Source: Gammaproteobacteria bacterium (GTDB lineage: Bacteria > Pseudomonadota > Gammaproteobacteria > Pseudomonadales > Cellvibrionaceae). Taken from it: a stretch of DNA of 64,000 nt. A model generated the notes under the pieces. That model searched no databases. It was not told the DNA's origin and saw nothing but the letters and a program-made list of their open reading frames with translations. Shown piece after piece: positions 34,428 through 43,400 of this stretch. The DNA lies in assembly GCA_004173475.1 (NCBI GenBank), contig SEBU01000002.1:1-64000 (forward strand), given 5' to 3'. Position 1 is the stretch's first letter; each line of letters begins with the position of its first letter. Made by a program: the position numbers and the translations under genes.

Positions 34428-36429
34428 TTTATTATTAATCGTGCCGGAATTAGGTCATTTTGCCCTCGTCCTTGCGCTCTGTTTAAGTTTTGCATTATTC
34501 GTTCTACCTATGCTTGGTGCGCAAACCGGTAATCAATTGTTAATGAACACGGGGCGTTCATTTGCCACTGGATTTTTTATTTTCGTCGCGATTGCATTTG
34601 CCTGTTTGGTTTATTCGTTCGCACACGATGATTTCTCTGTGAAGTATGTAGCCACCAATTCCAATAGCATGCTGCCTTACTATTATAAAATTTGTGCGGT
34701 TTGGGGAGGGCATGAAGGTTCGCTTTTATTGTGGATTTTGATGTTGTCAGGTTGGACATTTGCGGTGGCTGTATTTAGCAAGTCCTTGCCCCTTGATATG
34801 CAAGCGAGAGTTCTGTCAGTTCTCGGTTTTATCGCGGTGGGATTTTTGTTATTCATGCTGATAACCTCGAATCCATTTGATCGCATTCTTCCTATGCCTC
34901 CGCAAGATGGCAGTGATTTAAATCCACTGTTGCAAGACCCAGGTTTTGTTATTCATCCGCCTGTTTTGTATATGGGTTACGTTGGGTTTAGTGTAGTTTT
35001 TGCCTTTGCTATTGCGGCATTGATAACCGGGCGATTGGATAGTGCATGGGCGCGTTGGTCGCGGCCTTGGGCAACCATGGCGTGGGGATTTTTATCCGTT
35101 GGAATCGCACTTGGAAGTTGGTGGGCCTATTACGAACTCGGGTGGGGTGGCTGGTGGTTTTGGGATCCAGTAGAAAACGCATCATTTATGCCTTGGCTAG
35201 TGGGCACCGCGTTAATTCATTCGCTCGCAGTAACAGAAAAACGCAGTCTATTTAAAAGCTGGACGATATTATTGGCGATTTTTACGTTCTCGTTGAGCTT
35301 GCTCGGAACATTCCTTGTTCGCTCCGGTGTATTAACATCTGTCCACGCGTTTGCTAACGACCCTGAACGCGGATTGTTTGTATTGATATTTTTAGCGGTT
35401 ATCGTAGGGGGATCACTAGCACTTTATGCATTGCGTGCTCCCGTTGTAAAAAGTGAAGTCGGTTTCAGCTGGTTCTCACGCGAAACCTTGTTGATGGGAA
35501 ACAATATAATTTTAAGTGTGGTTATGCTGACAGTATTGTTGGGCACGCTTTATCCTTTAATTGCCGATGCGTTGCATTGGGGAAAAATTTCCGTCGGGCC
35601 ACCTTATTTTAATTTTTTCTTCCTACCTCTTATGGGACTTCTATGTTTGTTAATGGCGTTTGGTCCCGTTGCTAATTGGAAGCGCACAAATCTCCAACAA
35701 ATTCTTAAGTTGTTGTGGAAACCCTGGGTTATTAGTTTGGTATTTGCGCTCGTGTTTCCGTGGTTATATCGCGATGATTATAAAATTTCAGCCGCTATTG
35801 CGGTGTTCATTTCCAGTTGGATCGCAACGGCGCTGGTAGCAGACTTTTTCTATCGTTTACGTAATGCCGACAGTGTTATTAATGGTTTGAAAAAAATCAG
35901 TTTGAGTTACTACGCAATGGTTGTTGCGCATTTGGGTATTGCTGTTACCGTAATCGGAGTCGCGCTGACGAGTGTTTATAGTATTGAGCGTGATTTACGT
36001 ATGGAAGAGCACAATACTGTAGATATGCTCGGTTATGAATTTACGTTGCAATCTTTGCAAAAAGTTAAGGGGCCAAATTACATTGCCGATGAAGCATTCA
36101 TTACTGTCGCTTACAAAGGCAAAGCATTAAATGATATGCACCCACAAAAGCGCAGGTATTATGCGCGCGGTAATGTGATGACAGAAGTTGCACTGGATAC
36201 AGGGTTGTTCCGCGATATTTATGTTGCTATGGGCGAACCCGTAGCGGATAACGCTTGGGCTGTTCGGGTCCACGTAAAACCATTCGTACGCTGGATCTGG
36301 TTAGGCGCCTTGATGATGGCATTCGGCGCCGTGCTAGCTGTAGCGGATAAACGTTATCGCAAACGAGTTCAGGTAGCTGAAACTACCCCACCAAAGATTA
36401 TCAGCGCCGGTCTCGCAAGTAATGAATAA
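34417..36429 (+). CDS. ccmF: Cytochrome c heme lyase subunit CcmF
   Basis: This 670-residue polytopic protein is of normal CcmF length. The WWD domain is seen in LGWGGWWFWDPVENASFMPWL (about 240-260), and HEGSLLLWILMLSGW and the periplasmic histidines are present. With CcmH and CcmI it ligates heme to apocytochrome c. It overlaps ccmE at its start and ccmG by 8 bp at its end. The last few codons are partly repeated about 650 bp on, at the start of a second ccmG copy. Confidence 0.96.
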   Translation: MEPDLLLIVPELGHFALVLALCLSFALFVLPMLGAQTGNQLLMNTGRSFATGFFIFVAIAFACLVYSFAHDDFSVKYVATNSNSMLPYYYKICAVWGGHEGSLLLWILMLSGWTFAVAVFSKSLPLDMQARVLSVLGFIAVGFLLFMLITSNPFDRILPMPPQDGSDLNPLLQDPGFVIHPPVLYMGYVGFSVVFAFAIAALITGRLDSAWARWSRPWATMAWGFLSVGIALGSWWAYYELGWGGWWFWDPVENASFMPWLVGTALIHSLAVTEKRSLFKSWTILLAIFTFSLSLLGTFLVRSGVLTSVHAFANDPERGLFVLIFLAVIVGGSLALYALRAPVVKSEVGFSWFSRETLLMGNNIILSVVMLTVLLGTLYPLIADALHWGKISVGPPYFNFFFLPLMGLLCLLMAFGPVANWKRTNLQQILKLLWKPWVISLVFALVFPWLYRDDYKISAAIAVFISSWIATALVADFFYRLRNADSVINGLKKISLSYYAMVVAHLGIAVTVIGVALTSVYSIERDLRMEEHNTVDMLGYEFTLQSLQKVKGPNYIADEAFITVAYKGKALNDMHPQKRRYYARGNVMTEVALDTGLFRDIYVAMGEPVADNAWAVRVHVKPFVRWIWLGALMMAFGAVLAVADKRYRKRVQVAETTPPKIISAGLASNE

Positions 36430-36967
36430 GCAGCGGTTATTTTTATTTGTTCCGCTGATTATATTTATTGTGCTTGCTGCTTTTTTTTGGCGAGGTCTTT
36501 CGTTAGATCCAAATGCAATGCCCTCAGCTTTGCTAAATAAACCTGTTCCCGCTTTTGATTTAGCTGTGGTTCCCTCCCAGGAAAATCCGCAAGGTTTGGA
36601 AAAAGCAAATCAAGAAATGCTCAAGGGTAAGGCAAGCTTGTTAAATATTTGGGCGACCTGGTGTGCTCCATGTCGCCAGGAGCACGAGTTTCTTATTAAA
36701 CTTAAATCACAAGGTGTTCCTATCTACGGCGTTAATTACAAAGACAATAGTGATGACGCACAACGTTGGTTGGCTGAATTGCATAATCCTTATGTCTATG
36801 CCGTATTAGATAATGATGGTCGTTTGGGGTTAAATCTCGGTGTGTTTGGTTATCCCGAAACTTTTGTGGTTGATAAAGAAGGAGTGATTCGTTACAAGCA
36901 TCTTGGTGTTGTGAATGAGGAAAACTGGAATTCTACTCTAAAACCAATTTTCGATAGTTTAAATTAA
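36422..36967 (+). CDS. ccmG: Thiol:disulfide interchange protein CcmG/DsbE, copy 1
   Basis: This 181-residue membrane-anchored thioredoxin has a TM at about 6-22. The DsbE opening (RGLSLDPNAMPSALLNKPVPAF) is followed by the active site WATWCAPCRQEH (Cys81, Cys84) and GVFGYPETFVVDKEGVIRYKHLG with the cis-Pro. It reduces the CxxCH cysteines of apocytochrome c, with electrons from DsbD or CcdA. The CAPC dipeptide is slightly different from the usual CPT/SC of CcmG. A diverged copy follows. Confidence 0.93.
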   Translation: MNKQRLFLFVPLIIFIVLAAFFWRGLSLDPNAMPSALLNKPVPAFDLAVVPSQENPQGLEKANQEMLKGKASLLNIWATWCAPCRQEHEFLIKLKSQGVPIYGVNYKDNSDDAQRWLAELHNPYVYAVLDNDGRLGLNLGVFGYPETFVVDKEGVIRYKHLGVVNEENWNSTLKPIFDSLN

Positions 36968-37075
36968 ATATGTGTTCAGTATTTAGAATAAAATTTGTCG
37001 CGGTTTTAGCAAGTAATAGATTAAAAACAGTTATAAAATTTTTATCAGCACATTGTTAATCTGGATCTCGCAATA

Positions 37076-37609
37076 ATGAGTAAGCAGCGGTTATTTTTAT
37101 TTACTCCTCTAGGCATATTTGTTGTTTTAGTTGGGTTCTTTTTTCGCGGTCTGTCGCTCGATCCTAATGAGATGCCTTCGGCACTGTTAAATAAACCAGT
37201 GCCAAAATTTTCGCTGCCGCGGTTGGAAAATCCTCAAGAAACGCGCTCGGAAAATATTTTACAAGGTAAAGTGAGTTTGCTGAATGTGTGGGCGACCTGG
37301 TGCGTTACTTGCCGGCAAGAACACGCATTTTTAAATCAACTTAAAAATCAAGGCATGCATATTATTGGTCTTGATTATAAAGATAACAGTGCCGATGCCC
37401 AACGCTGGATTGCAGAACTGGGTAATCCTTATGATGAGATATTGGTTGATGAAGACGGAAGGGTAGGTTTGGATTTAGGTGTATTTGGTGCACCTGAAAC
37501 TTATGTGGTGGATAAGCAAGGTGTCATTCGTTACAAATACATTGGCGATTTAAACCAAAAAGTATGGGATGAAACCATTAAACCTATAGTTAATAGTCTG
37601 GAAATATGA
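37076..37609 (+). CDS. Thiol:disulfide interchange protein CcmG/DsbE, copy 2
   Basis: This 177-residue tandem paralogue of the preceding gene has the same anchor and opening (KQRLFLF, RGLSLDPNEMPSALLNKPVPKF). The active site is WATWCVTCRQEH (Cys76, Cys79), and the loop before it is shorter. The motif GVFGAPETYVVDKQGVIRYKYIG is intact, so the protein should be functional. The bases before both starts are nearly the same (CTCGCAA then TAATGA and AAGCAGCGGTTA), showing duplication from within the end of ccmF. Two redox variants may have different partners. Confidence 0.9.
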   Translation: MSKQRLFLFTPLGIFVVLVGFFFRGLSLDPNEMPSALLNKPVPKFSLPRLENPQETRSENILQGKVSLLNVWATWCVTCRQEHAFLNQLKNQGMHIIGLDYKDNSADAQRWIAELGNPYDEILVDEDGRVGLDLGVFGAPETYVVDKQGVIRYKYIGDLNQKVWDETIKPIVNSLEI

Positions 37610-37658
37610 AGATTTCGAACAGCGCTATATAAATATTTTTCGTTTTATTAAATGAATA

Positions 37659-37672
37659 TTGATTTAGATCAA
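37659..37672. promoter_or_regulatory. Perfect FNR/ANR box
   Basis: TTGAT-TTAG-ATCAA matches the FNR consensus TTGAT-N4-ATCAA at every fixed position. A -10-like TAGAGT at 37694-37699 would put the start near 37706, so the box centre falls at about -41.5, the class II activator position. Oxygen-limited activation of the next gene is inferred. Confidence 0.75.
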
Positions 37673-37738
37673 AGCTTCAGTAGGCCGGTTTTGTAGAGTG
37701 GCTACATCCCATACGGGATTTAATTACAGGAGCTGGGT

Positions 37739-37879
37739 ATGTATATAGATGCCGTTGTTGTGTCAGGATTAGTAATTGTTGCATTGGTGTGCGTTATGGG
37801 AGCTGTTATGGGTGTCTACGCCTATAAACATTTTCAGCAAGACGTGGCCGATGCGAAGAAAAGTTCGGCACCGAAGTAA
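37739..37879 (+). CDS. Small single-span membrane protein, probably anaerobically induced
   Basis: This 46-residue ORF has AGGAG 6 nt ahead of its ATG, a perfect FNR box about 70 bp upstream and a terminator directly after it. The protein has one membrane helix (about 6-30, VVVSGLVIVALVCVMGAVMGVYAY) and a short charged tail, KHFQQDVADAKKSS. I do not recognise the family; it is about the size of accessory oxidase subunits. The gene lies between ccmG copy 2 and two tRNA genes. Confidence 0.65.
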   Translation: MYIDAVVVSGLVIVALVCVMGAVMGVYAYKHFQQDVADAKKSSAPK

Positions 37880-37900
37880 CCGGTAAAAAAATTAAACATA

Positions 37901-37928
37901 AAAAAAGCCCCTGTAGGGGCCTTTTTTT
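37901..37928. terminator. Rho-independent terminator
   Basis: AAAAAAGCCCC-TGTA-GGGGC followed by C and T7. It ends the small membrane protein transcript and could also stop tRNA transcription from the opposite strand. Confidence 0.9.
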
Positions 37929-37951
37929 GGAGCGAATTCAGTGGGTAATAG

Positions 37952-38028
37952 TGGCGGACCGGACGGGGCTCGAACCCGCGACCTCCGGCGTGACAGGCCG
38001 GCATTCTAACCGGCTGAACTACCGGTCC
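37952..38028 (-). tRNA. tRNA-Asp (GTC)
   Basis: A 77-nt cloverleaf on the minus strand. The 7-bp acceptor GGACCGG / CCGGTCC has G73 and an encoded CCA. The D arm contains GTTCAGCCGGTTAGA, the anticodon loop CTGTCAC gives GUC, and the T arm is GCGGG-TTCGAGC-CCCGT. All stems pair well. The sequence closely resembles other gammaproteobacterial tRNA-Asp. Confidence 0.97.
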
Positions 38029-38094
38029 GCAAATAATAAACTTTTTAAGAAAACACCGCTGCCTTGTGAGCTGAGTGTTTACCTGAATAAGAAG

Positions 38095-38170
38095 TGGTGG
38101 GCGGTACAAGACTCGAACTTGTGACCCATGCCTTGTAAGGGCATTGCTCTACCAACTGAGCTAACCGCCC
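38095..38170 (-). tRNA. tRNA-Val (TAC)
   Basis: A 76-nt cloverleaf on the minus strand. The acceptor GGGCGGT / ACCGCCC has A73 and an encoded CCA. The D arm contains GCTCAGTTGGTAGAGC, the anticodon loop CTTACAA gives UAC, and the T loop is TTCGAGT. It lies 66 bp upstream of tRNA-Asp in transcription order, and the two are probably co-transcribed. Confidence 0.97.
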
Positions 38171-38367
38171 GATCAGGTGTCGCGCATTTTAATGATATGA
38201 AAGCCTAGGTCAACCTCTTTTTGAAGGAAATTTTTATTTTTTTCAATTTAAGGATGTTTTGATTAAATAACAAACTCATGCGCTGTTTTTTCGAACATGC
38301 GTAGCAATTCTTCACTAGTTCCCGTCACTCTTGTTATACTCGGCGAATCATTTTTTTGGGGTTTATC

Positions 38368-38931
38368 ATGGGGCTTTCGAACAATGGCTTGGCCGCCGTA
38401 AAAGATTCTATTTTAAAAATATTTCTCGTGTTAGCCATCTTATTGTGCATTTGCGAACAGGCTTTTGCTGCAATTGAAACACATGAATTTGACTCCGAGC
38501 TACAGCGTCAACGCTATCAAAGTTTTATAGAGGAGATGCGTTGCCCAAAATGTCAAAACCAAAATCTCGCTGGCAGTGATTCCCCAATTTCTGCCGATTT
38601 ACGTCGCGAGCTTTACGAAATGATTAAACAGGGAAAGTCTGATAAAGAGATTGTTGACTTTATGGTGGATCGCTACGGAGATTTTATTTTATATCGCCCG
38701 CGCGTTGCTCCTGTTACCTATGTGCTTTGGGGAGCACCAATTACTTTGCTGATTGTAGGTATCATTGTTTTAATAATTATTTTACGTCGCCGTCGCCAGT
38801 TAGCATTAATACAATCAACTCAGGAGTTGAGTGCGGGTGAACAAGCACGTTTAAATGTTCTGTTGGAATCAGCAGAAGTCCAAACCTCGGATAATAAAAG
38901 TAATAAATATGGCGAGGAGCCGCGCTCATGA
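38368..38931 (+). CDS. ccmH: Cytochrome c-type biogenesis thioredoxin-like protein CcmH
   Basis: About 187 residues from the ATG at 38368 (GGGG 6 nt upstream; a TTG at 38356 is less likely). It has a signal or anchor helix (about 15-35), a periplasmic domain with the redox motif MRCPKCQNQNLAGSDS (Cys59, Cys62), and a C-terminal membrane helix, VLWGAPITLLIVGIIVLIIIL. It binds apocytochrome and acts with CcmF and CcmI. It is separated from ccmG by the small gene and two opposite-strand tRNAs, so it must have its own promoter. It overlaps ccmI. Confidence 0.93.
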   Translation: MGLSNNGLAAVKDSILKIFLVLAILLCICEQAFAAIETHEFDSELQRQRYQSFIEEMRCPKCQNQNLAGSDSPISADLRRELYEMIKQGKSDKEIVDFMVDRYGDFILYRPRVAPVTYVLWGAPITLLIVGIIVLIIILRRRRQLALIQSTQELSAGEQARLNVLLESAEVQTSDNKSNKYGEEPRS

Positions 38932-40229
38932 TGATTTTGTGGATGTCTGTTTTCGGTTTATTGGTCTTGGCGTTTTTATTCATTGTATGGCCATTGTGGC
39001 GTTATCGTCACACACGCGTTTTGGCGGCAATAAATGATACTGAAGTTGATCAGCGGCTCGCAGAAAATGTGCGCATTTTTCGCGAGCATCTTGCAGAGCT
39101 TGATAATAATTTGGCCTCAGGCGCCATTGATGAAAAACAATTCGCTCAATTAAAGGTTGAGCTTGAGCGCAATTTGTTGGATGACGAAGCTAGCTTACGC
39201 GCACTTAATATTAAGTCTTCATCAAAATTTGGTATCAAAACAGCAACGGCTTTCTGTGCATCAGTGTTGCTGGGCGGTGTGCTGTTCTATGAAAAACAAG
39301 GTAGCGCGGCTGATGTACAAATTTATAGTCTGCAAACAGAAAAAATGCAGCAAGACTATAAAGATGTGATGGCAGACAAACAGCCTGATCCTGCTCGTGC
39401 ACGAGATTTGATTGAAAAGTACAAGTCGCGATTAAAAGACGAGCCAGATAATTTGCAACATTGGTTTTTATTGGCGCGCACGCAAATGGAAATTGGTAGC
39501 TACGCCGATGCTGTTAAATCTTACCAAGAGGTTTTAACCCGCGACTCCAAATCCGCAATGGTTATGGCTGAGCTTGCCCAAGCCATGTTTTTGCGCGACA
39601 GAAACCAAATGACTCCACCTATTGTAGATCTGGCGAAGAATGCCTATACACTGGATCCTAAAAATACCATGGCACTTGGTCTGCTGGGTATTGATGCTTA
39701 CAGCCGAAAAGATTATCGCGAGACAATTCGATACTGGCAGAAATCTATCGAATTAATGGGCCCAGATTCTTCAGGCAGTATCGCCTTATCCGCGGGAATC
39801 GAAAAAGCCAAGCAATCTTATATTGCCGAGGGCGGCAAGCTGGAGGATCTTCAAGCAAAATCGGCATACACAGTTAAGTTGGAGGTCAGTCTCGGTGCAG
39901 CACCAAAGGTGACTCAGGATCAGGTTGTTTTTGTTTACGCGCGTGCATGGCAAGGCTCGCCCATGCCCTTAGCGATTGCGAGAATCAAAGTGAGGGATTT
40001 ACCCACAACTATTCAGCTTGATGAGACTATGGCTATGTCGCCCGCTGCCAGTCTTGCAACTGCTACAGACATTGAGGTTATCGCCAGGGTTTCTCCATCG
40101 GGATCAGCTAAGGCAGAAATCGGAGATTGGCTTGGTAAAAAAGGGCCGATATCCATGAAATCTGTTCCTGAGGTTATTCAAGTGGAAATTAACGAGCAAT
40201 TCGCTGGCGATGCAGCGAAATCCAAGTGA
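38928..40229 (+). CDS. ccmI: Cytochrome c-type biogenesis TPR protein CcmI (CycH)
   Basis: This 433-residue protein has TM1 at about 3-22, a cytoplasmic segment (ENVRIFREHLAELDNNLASGAIDEKQF, the CcmI hallmark), TM2 at about 104-121, then a periplasmic TPR region (LQHWFLLARTQMEIGSYADAVKSYQEVL) and a beta-rich C-terminal domain. CcmI holds the C-terminus of apocytochrome c for heme ligation. It overlaps ccmH by 4 bp and ends the maturation gene set. Confidence 0.92.
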   Translation: MMILWMSVFGLLVLAFLFIVWPLWRYRHTRVLAAINDTEVDQRLAENVRIFREHLAELDNNLASGAIDEKQFAQLKVELERNLLDDEASLRALNIKSSSKFGIKTATAFCASVLLGGVLFYEKQGSAADVQIYSLQTEKMQQDYKDVMADKQPDPARARDLIEKYKSRLKDEPDNLQHWFLLARTQMEIGSYADAVKSYQEVLTRDSKSAMVMAELAQAMFLRDRNQMTPPIVDLAKNAYTLDPKNTMALGLLGIDAYSRKDYRETIRYWQKSIELMGPDSSGSIALSAGIEKAKQSYIAEGGKLEDLQAKSAYTVKLEVSLGAAPKVTQDQVVFVYARAWQGSPMPLAIARIKVRDLPTTIQLDETMAMSPAASLATATDIEVIARVSPSGSAKAEIGDWLGKKGPISMKSVPEVIQVEINEQFAGDAAKSK

Positions 40230-40252
40230 AATCTGCCATTTTGATGAATTAA

Positions 40253-40278
40253 TGCTCAACCCTTAATGGTGTTGAGCA
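40253..40278 (+). terminator. Hairpin after ccmI
   Basis: TGCTCAAC and GTTGAGCA form a perfect 8-bp stem with a 10-nt loop, 24 bp after the ccmI stop. There is no strong T-run, so it is a weak or attenuating terminator at best. Confidence 0.4.
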
Positions 40279-40487
40279 GAATTTACCCAGCTCCGTATGG
40301 TTTCCGCTTTTTCGCGCCTGATTTGGTCGCAAATGCCTTTCTTAAGCCGCCCGCAAACGTGTAGAATCCTGCCTTTTACTGGTTTCCAGGGTGTGTTGCA
40401 CTTTCACGAAATAATAATGAAATCAAGCAACTAGCCACCCAAGGCTTTTAACGAAAGACCATAACGAATCACGAGTGACACGGATCT

Positions 40488-43400
40488 ATGCGGCTAAAGT
40501 GCATCAAGCTGGCAGGCTTTAAATCGTTTGTTGACCCTACCACGGTCAACTTCCCCAGCAATCTTTGCGCTGTTGTTGGCCCTAATGGTTGCGGTAAGTC
40601 AAACATTATTGATGCCGTGCGTTGGGTAATGGGTGAGTCGTCCGCGAAAAATCTGCGCGGCGAAAACATGACGGACGTTATTTTCAACGGTTCAAGCGGT
40701 CGTAAACCCGTCGGCCAAGCGTCAATTGAACTTGTATTTGATAACAGCGATGGCACTCTGTTAGGTGAATACGCTGCATTCACCGAGATCTCCATCAAGC
40801 GCAAAGTAACGCGCGATGCTCAAAATCACTACTACCTTAACGGCACTAAGTGTCGTCGCCGTGACATCACTGATATTTTTCTTGGCACCGGCTTAGGTCC
40901 GCGCAGTTACGCAATTATCGAACAGGGCATGATCTCTAAATTGATCGAGGCCAAGCCTGAAGATTTGCGGGTTTACATTGAAGAAGCCGCCGGTATTTCC
41001 AAATACAAAGAGCGTCGTCGCGATACTGAAAGTCGTATGCGCCGCACGCAAGAAAACCTTGAGCGTTTGACCGATATCCGCGATGAACTTGAGCGTCAGT
41101 TGTCGCGTTTGCAGCGTCAGGCGCAATCTGCAGAAAAATTTACCGAATACAAAAAAGAAGAGCGTTTATTAAAGGCGCAGTTGCAAGCGCTTAAATATCA
41201 AATTTTGGATGAACAAGCTAAAGCCAAACAAATATCCATTCGCGATCTGGAATTGCGTATGGAATCCTTCGTGACCGATCAAGTTAACAAAGATACGCAA
41301 ATCGAAAAATATCGCAGCCAATACACAGAAATGGGCGATAAGTTCAACGAAGTGCAGGGCCGCTACTATGCAATTGGCGCCGACATAGCGCGTATAGAGC
41401 AAACTATTCACCACGCGAAAGAGCGCTCGCGCCAATTACAAACGGATTTGGATCAAACCCAACGCGATTGTAAAGAAGCCGAGGAAAATTTATTAATCGA
41501 TTCACAAAAAGCCGAAGGCTGGCAAGAAGAGTTGTTAACGATTGAACCTGATTTGGAATTGGTGAAAGCCGCCGAAGAAGGATCTAACGAAGTATTGCTT
41601 GAATCCGAAGAAGCCATGCAGCGCTGGCAAAATGAATGGGACACGTTTAATCAGCGCGCAGCCGAACCGCGCCAAAAAGCCGAAGTGCAACAGTCACGCA
41701 TTCAGCATCTCGAACAAGTACAACAACGTTTGTTGCAACGCATAGAAAAATTAAAAGAAGAAAAAGCGAATTTACAAATTGATGGCATTGACGAAGAAAT
41801 TGGTCAAGTTACTGAGCAACTTGCTGAATTAGATTTAGTTGCAGACGAAAAACGTAATCGTGTTGAGAGTATTACCGAACAGCTTGATCAGAAACGTAAT
41901 GACAACAGCCGCATTAGTAATGAGCTGGATCAAGCTCGTAGCCAATTGCAAACCATGCGCGGCCGTCATGCGTCACTTGATGCATTACAACAAGCTGCTC
42001 TTGGTGAAAAAAACAAAGCAGTCACCCAATGGCTTGCCACGCAAAACTTATCAAATCAAACACGCCTTGCTGAATCGGTAAGTGTTCAAGATGGTTGGGA
42101 CAGAGCGCTTGAAACAGTATTGGGTAATACGCTTCAAGCTGTGTGCGTCAATGGTTTAGATGCTGTCACTGGGGTAATTTCCAATCTAACCCAAGGTGAA
42201 TTAGTTTTATTCGATACCAGCGCAAAATCTTCAGCAATTGAACATAAAAAAGCTACACTTTTAAGCACCAAAGTAAAAGCGGATTGGGACGTTCAAGGTG
42301 TATTGAACGGTATATATGTAGCAGATGATTTACCAGCGGCCTTAGGTCTTCGCTCACAACTTGCGGCAAATGAATCAGTCATCACCAAAGATGGAATTTG
42401 GTTGGCAACCCATTGGCTAAAAGTGGCGCGTGACTCAGATGCAAGCTCAGGTGTAATTGCACGCAAGCAAGAAATTGAAGAGCTGTCAGCCAGAATTGCC
42501 GAGACTGAAGAAAAAGTTGAAAAACTTAGTGTTCAGCTTGAAGAAGGTCGCCAGCAGATAAAAGAGTTTGAACAAAATCGCGAGACCTTAAGGCGCGAAG
42601 CGGATGAACAAAATCGTCGTTACGGCGAATTGCGTTCGCAGTTGTCCGCTAAACAAGTTCGTGTTGAGCAAGTCAACATGCGTCGAGAGCGTGCAGAAAA
42701 TGAAATTCGCGAAGCGCGCGAGCAGCTTGAACAGGAAGCAGAACATCTTTCTGAAGCGCGCATGATTTTGAGTGAAGCCATTGATGCTATGGGGCAGGAT
42801 ACTGACCTGCGCGAAGACTTGTTAAAACAGCGCGATGACATTCGCACGGGCCTTGATCAAGCACGCCAACGCGCGCGTCATGATAAAGACAGAGCCCACG
42901 AGTTGGCGATGCGTTTTCAATCACTTAAAACGCAATTGGACGGTATACGTTTAGGTATTGGGCGTTTGCGCGAACAGACCGCGCGCTTGCAAGAACGTCG
43001 TGAACAGCTAATTGTATCGCTCAGCGAAAACCGTGATCCAATTGAAGAATATCAATCGGAATTGGAAGCAAATCTCGGCAAACGTTTGTCGGTGGAAGCT
43101 GCATTAACAGAAGCGCGTCGCGCATTGGAAACCGTAGAGCACGAGTTGCGTAATGCCGAGCAAGGCCGCAATCGCGCTGAGCAGGAAGTACAAGCCGTGC
43201 GTGCGCATCTTGAGCAAGAACGTTTGGCGGCACAACGTTTTGAAGATCAACGTAATGCAATTGTTGAGCAACTGGAAGAGGAAGATTTGAATCTGCAAAC
43301 CATCCTTGCAGAAATTCCGGAAGGCACAGAAATTAAACCAATTGAAGAAGAGTTGGAAGCTATAGCGGGTCGAATCACCCGTCTAGGCCCAATTAACCTC

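Noticed and set aside
36422-37609. ccmG repeat as an assembly artefact
   Set aside because: The two copies differ at many positions, including the active site and loop length, so it is a true old duplication.
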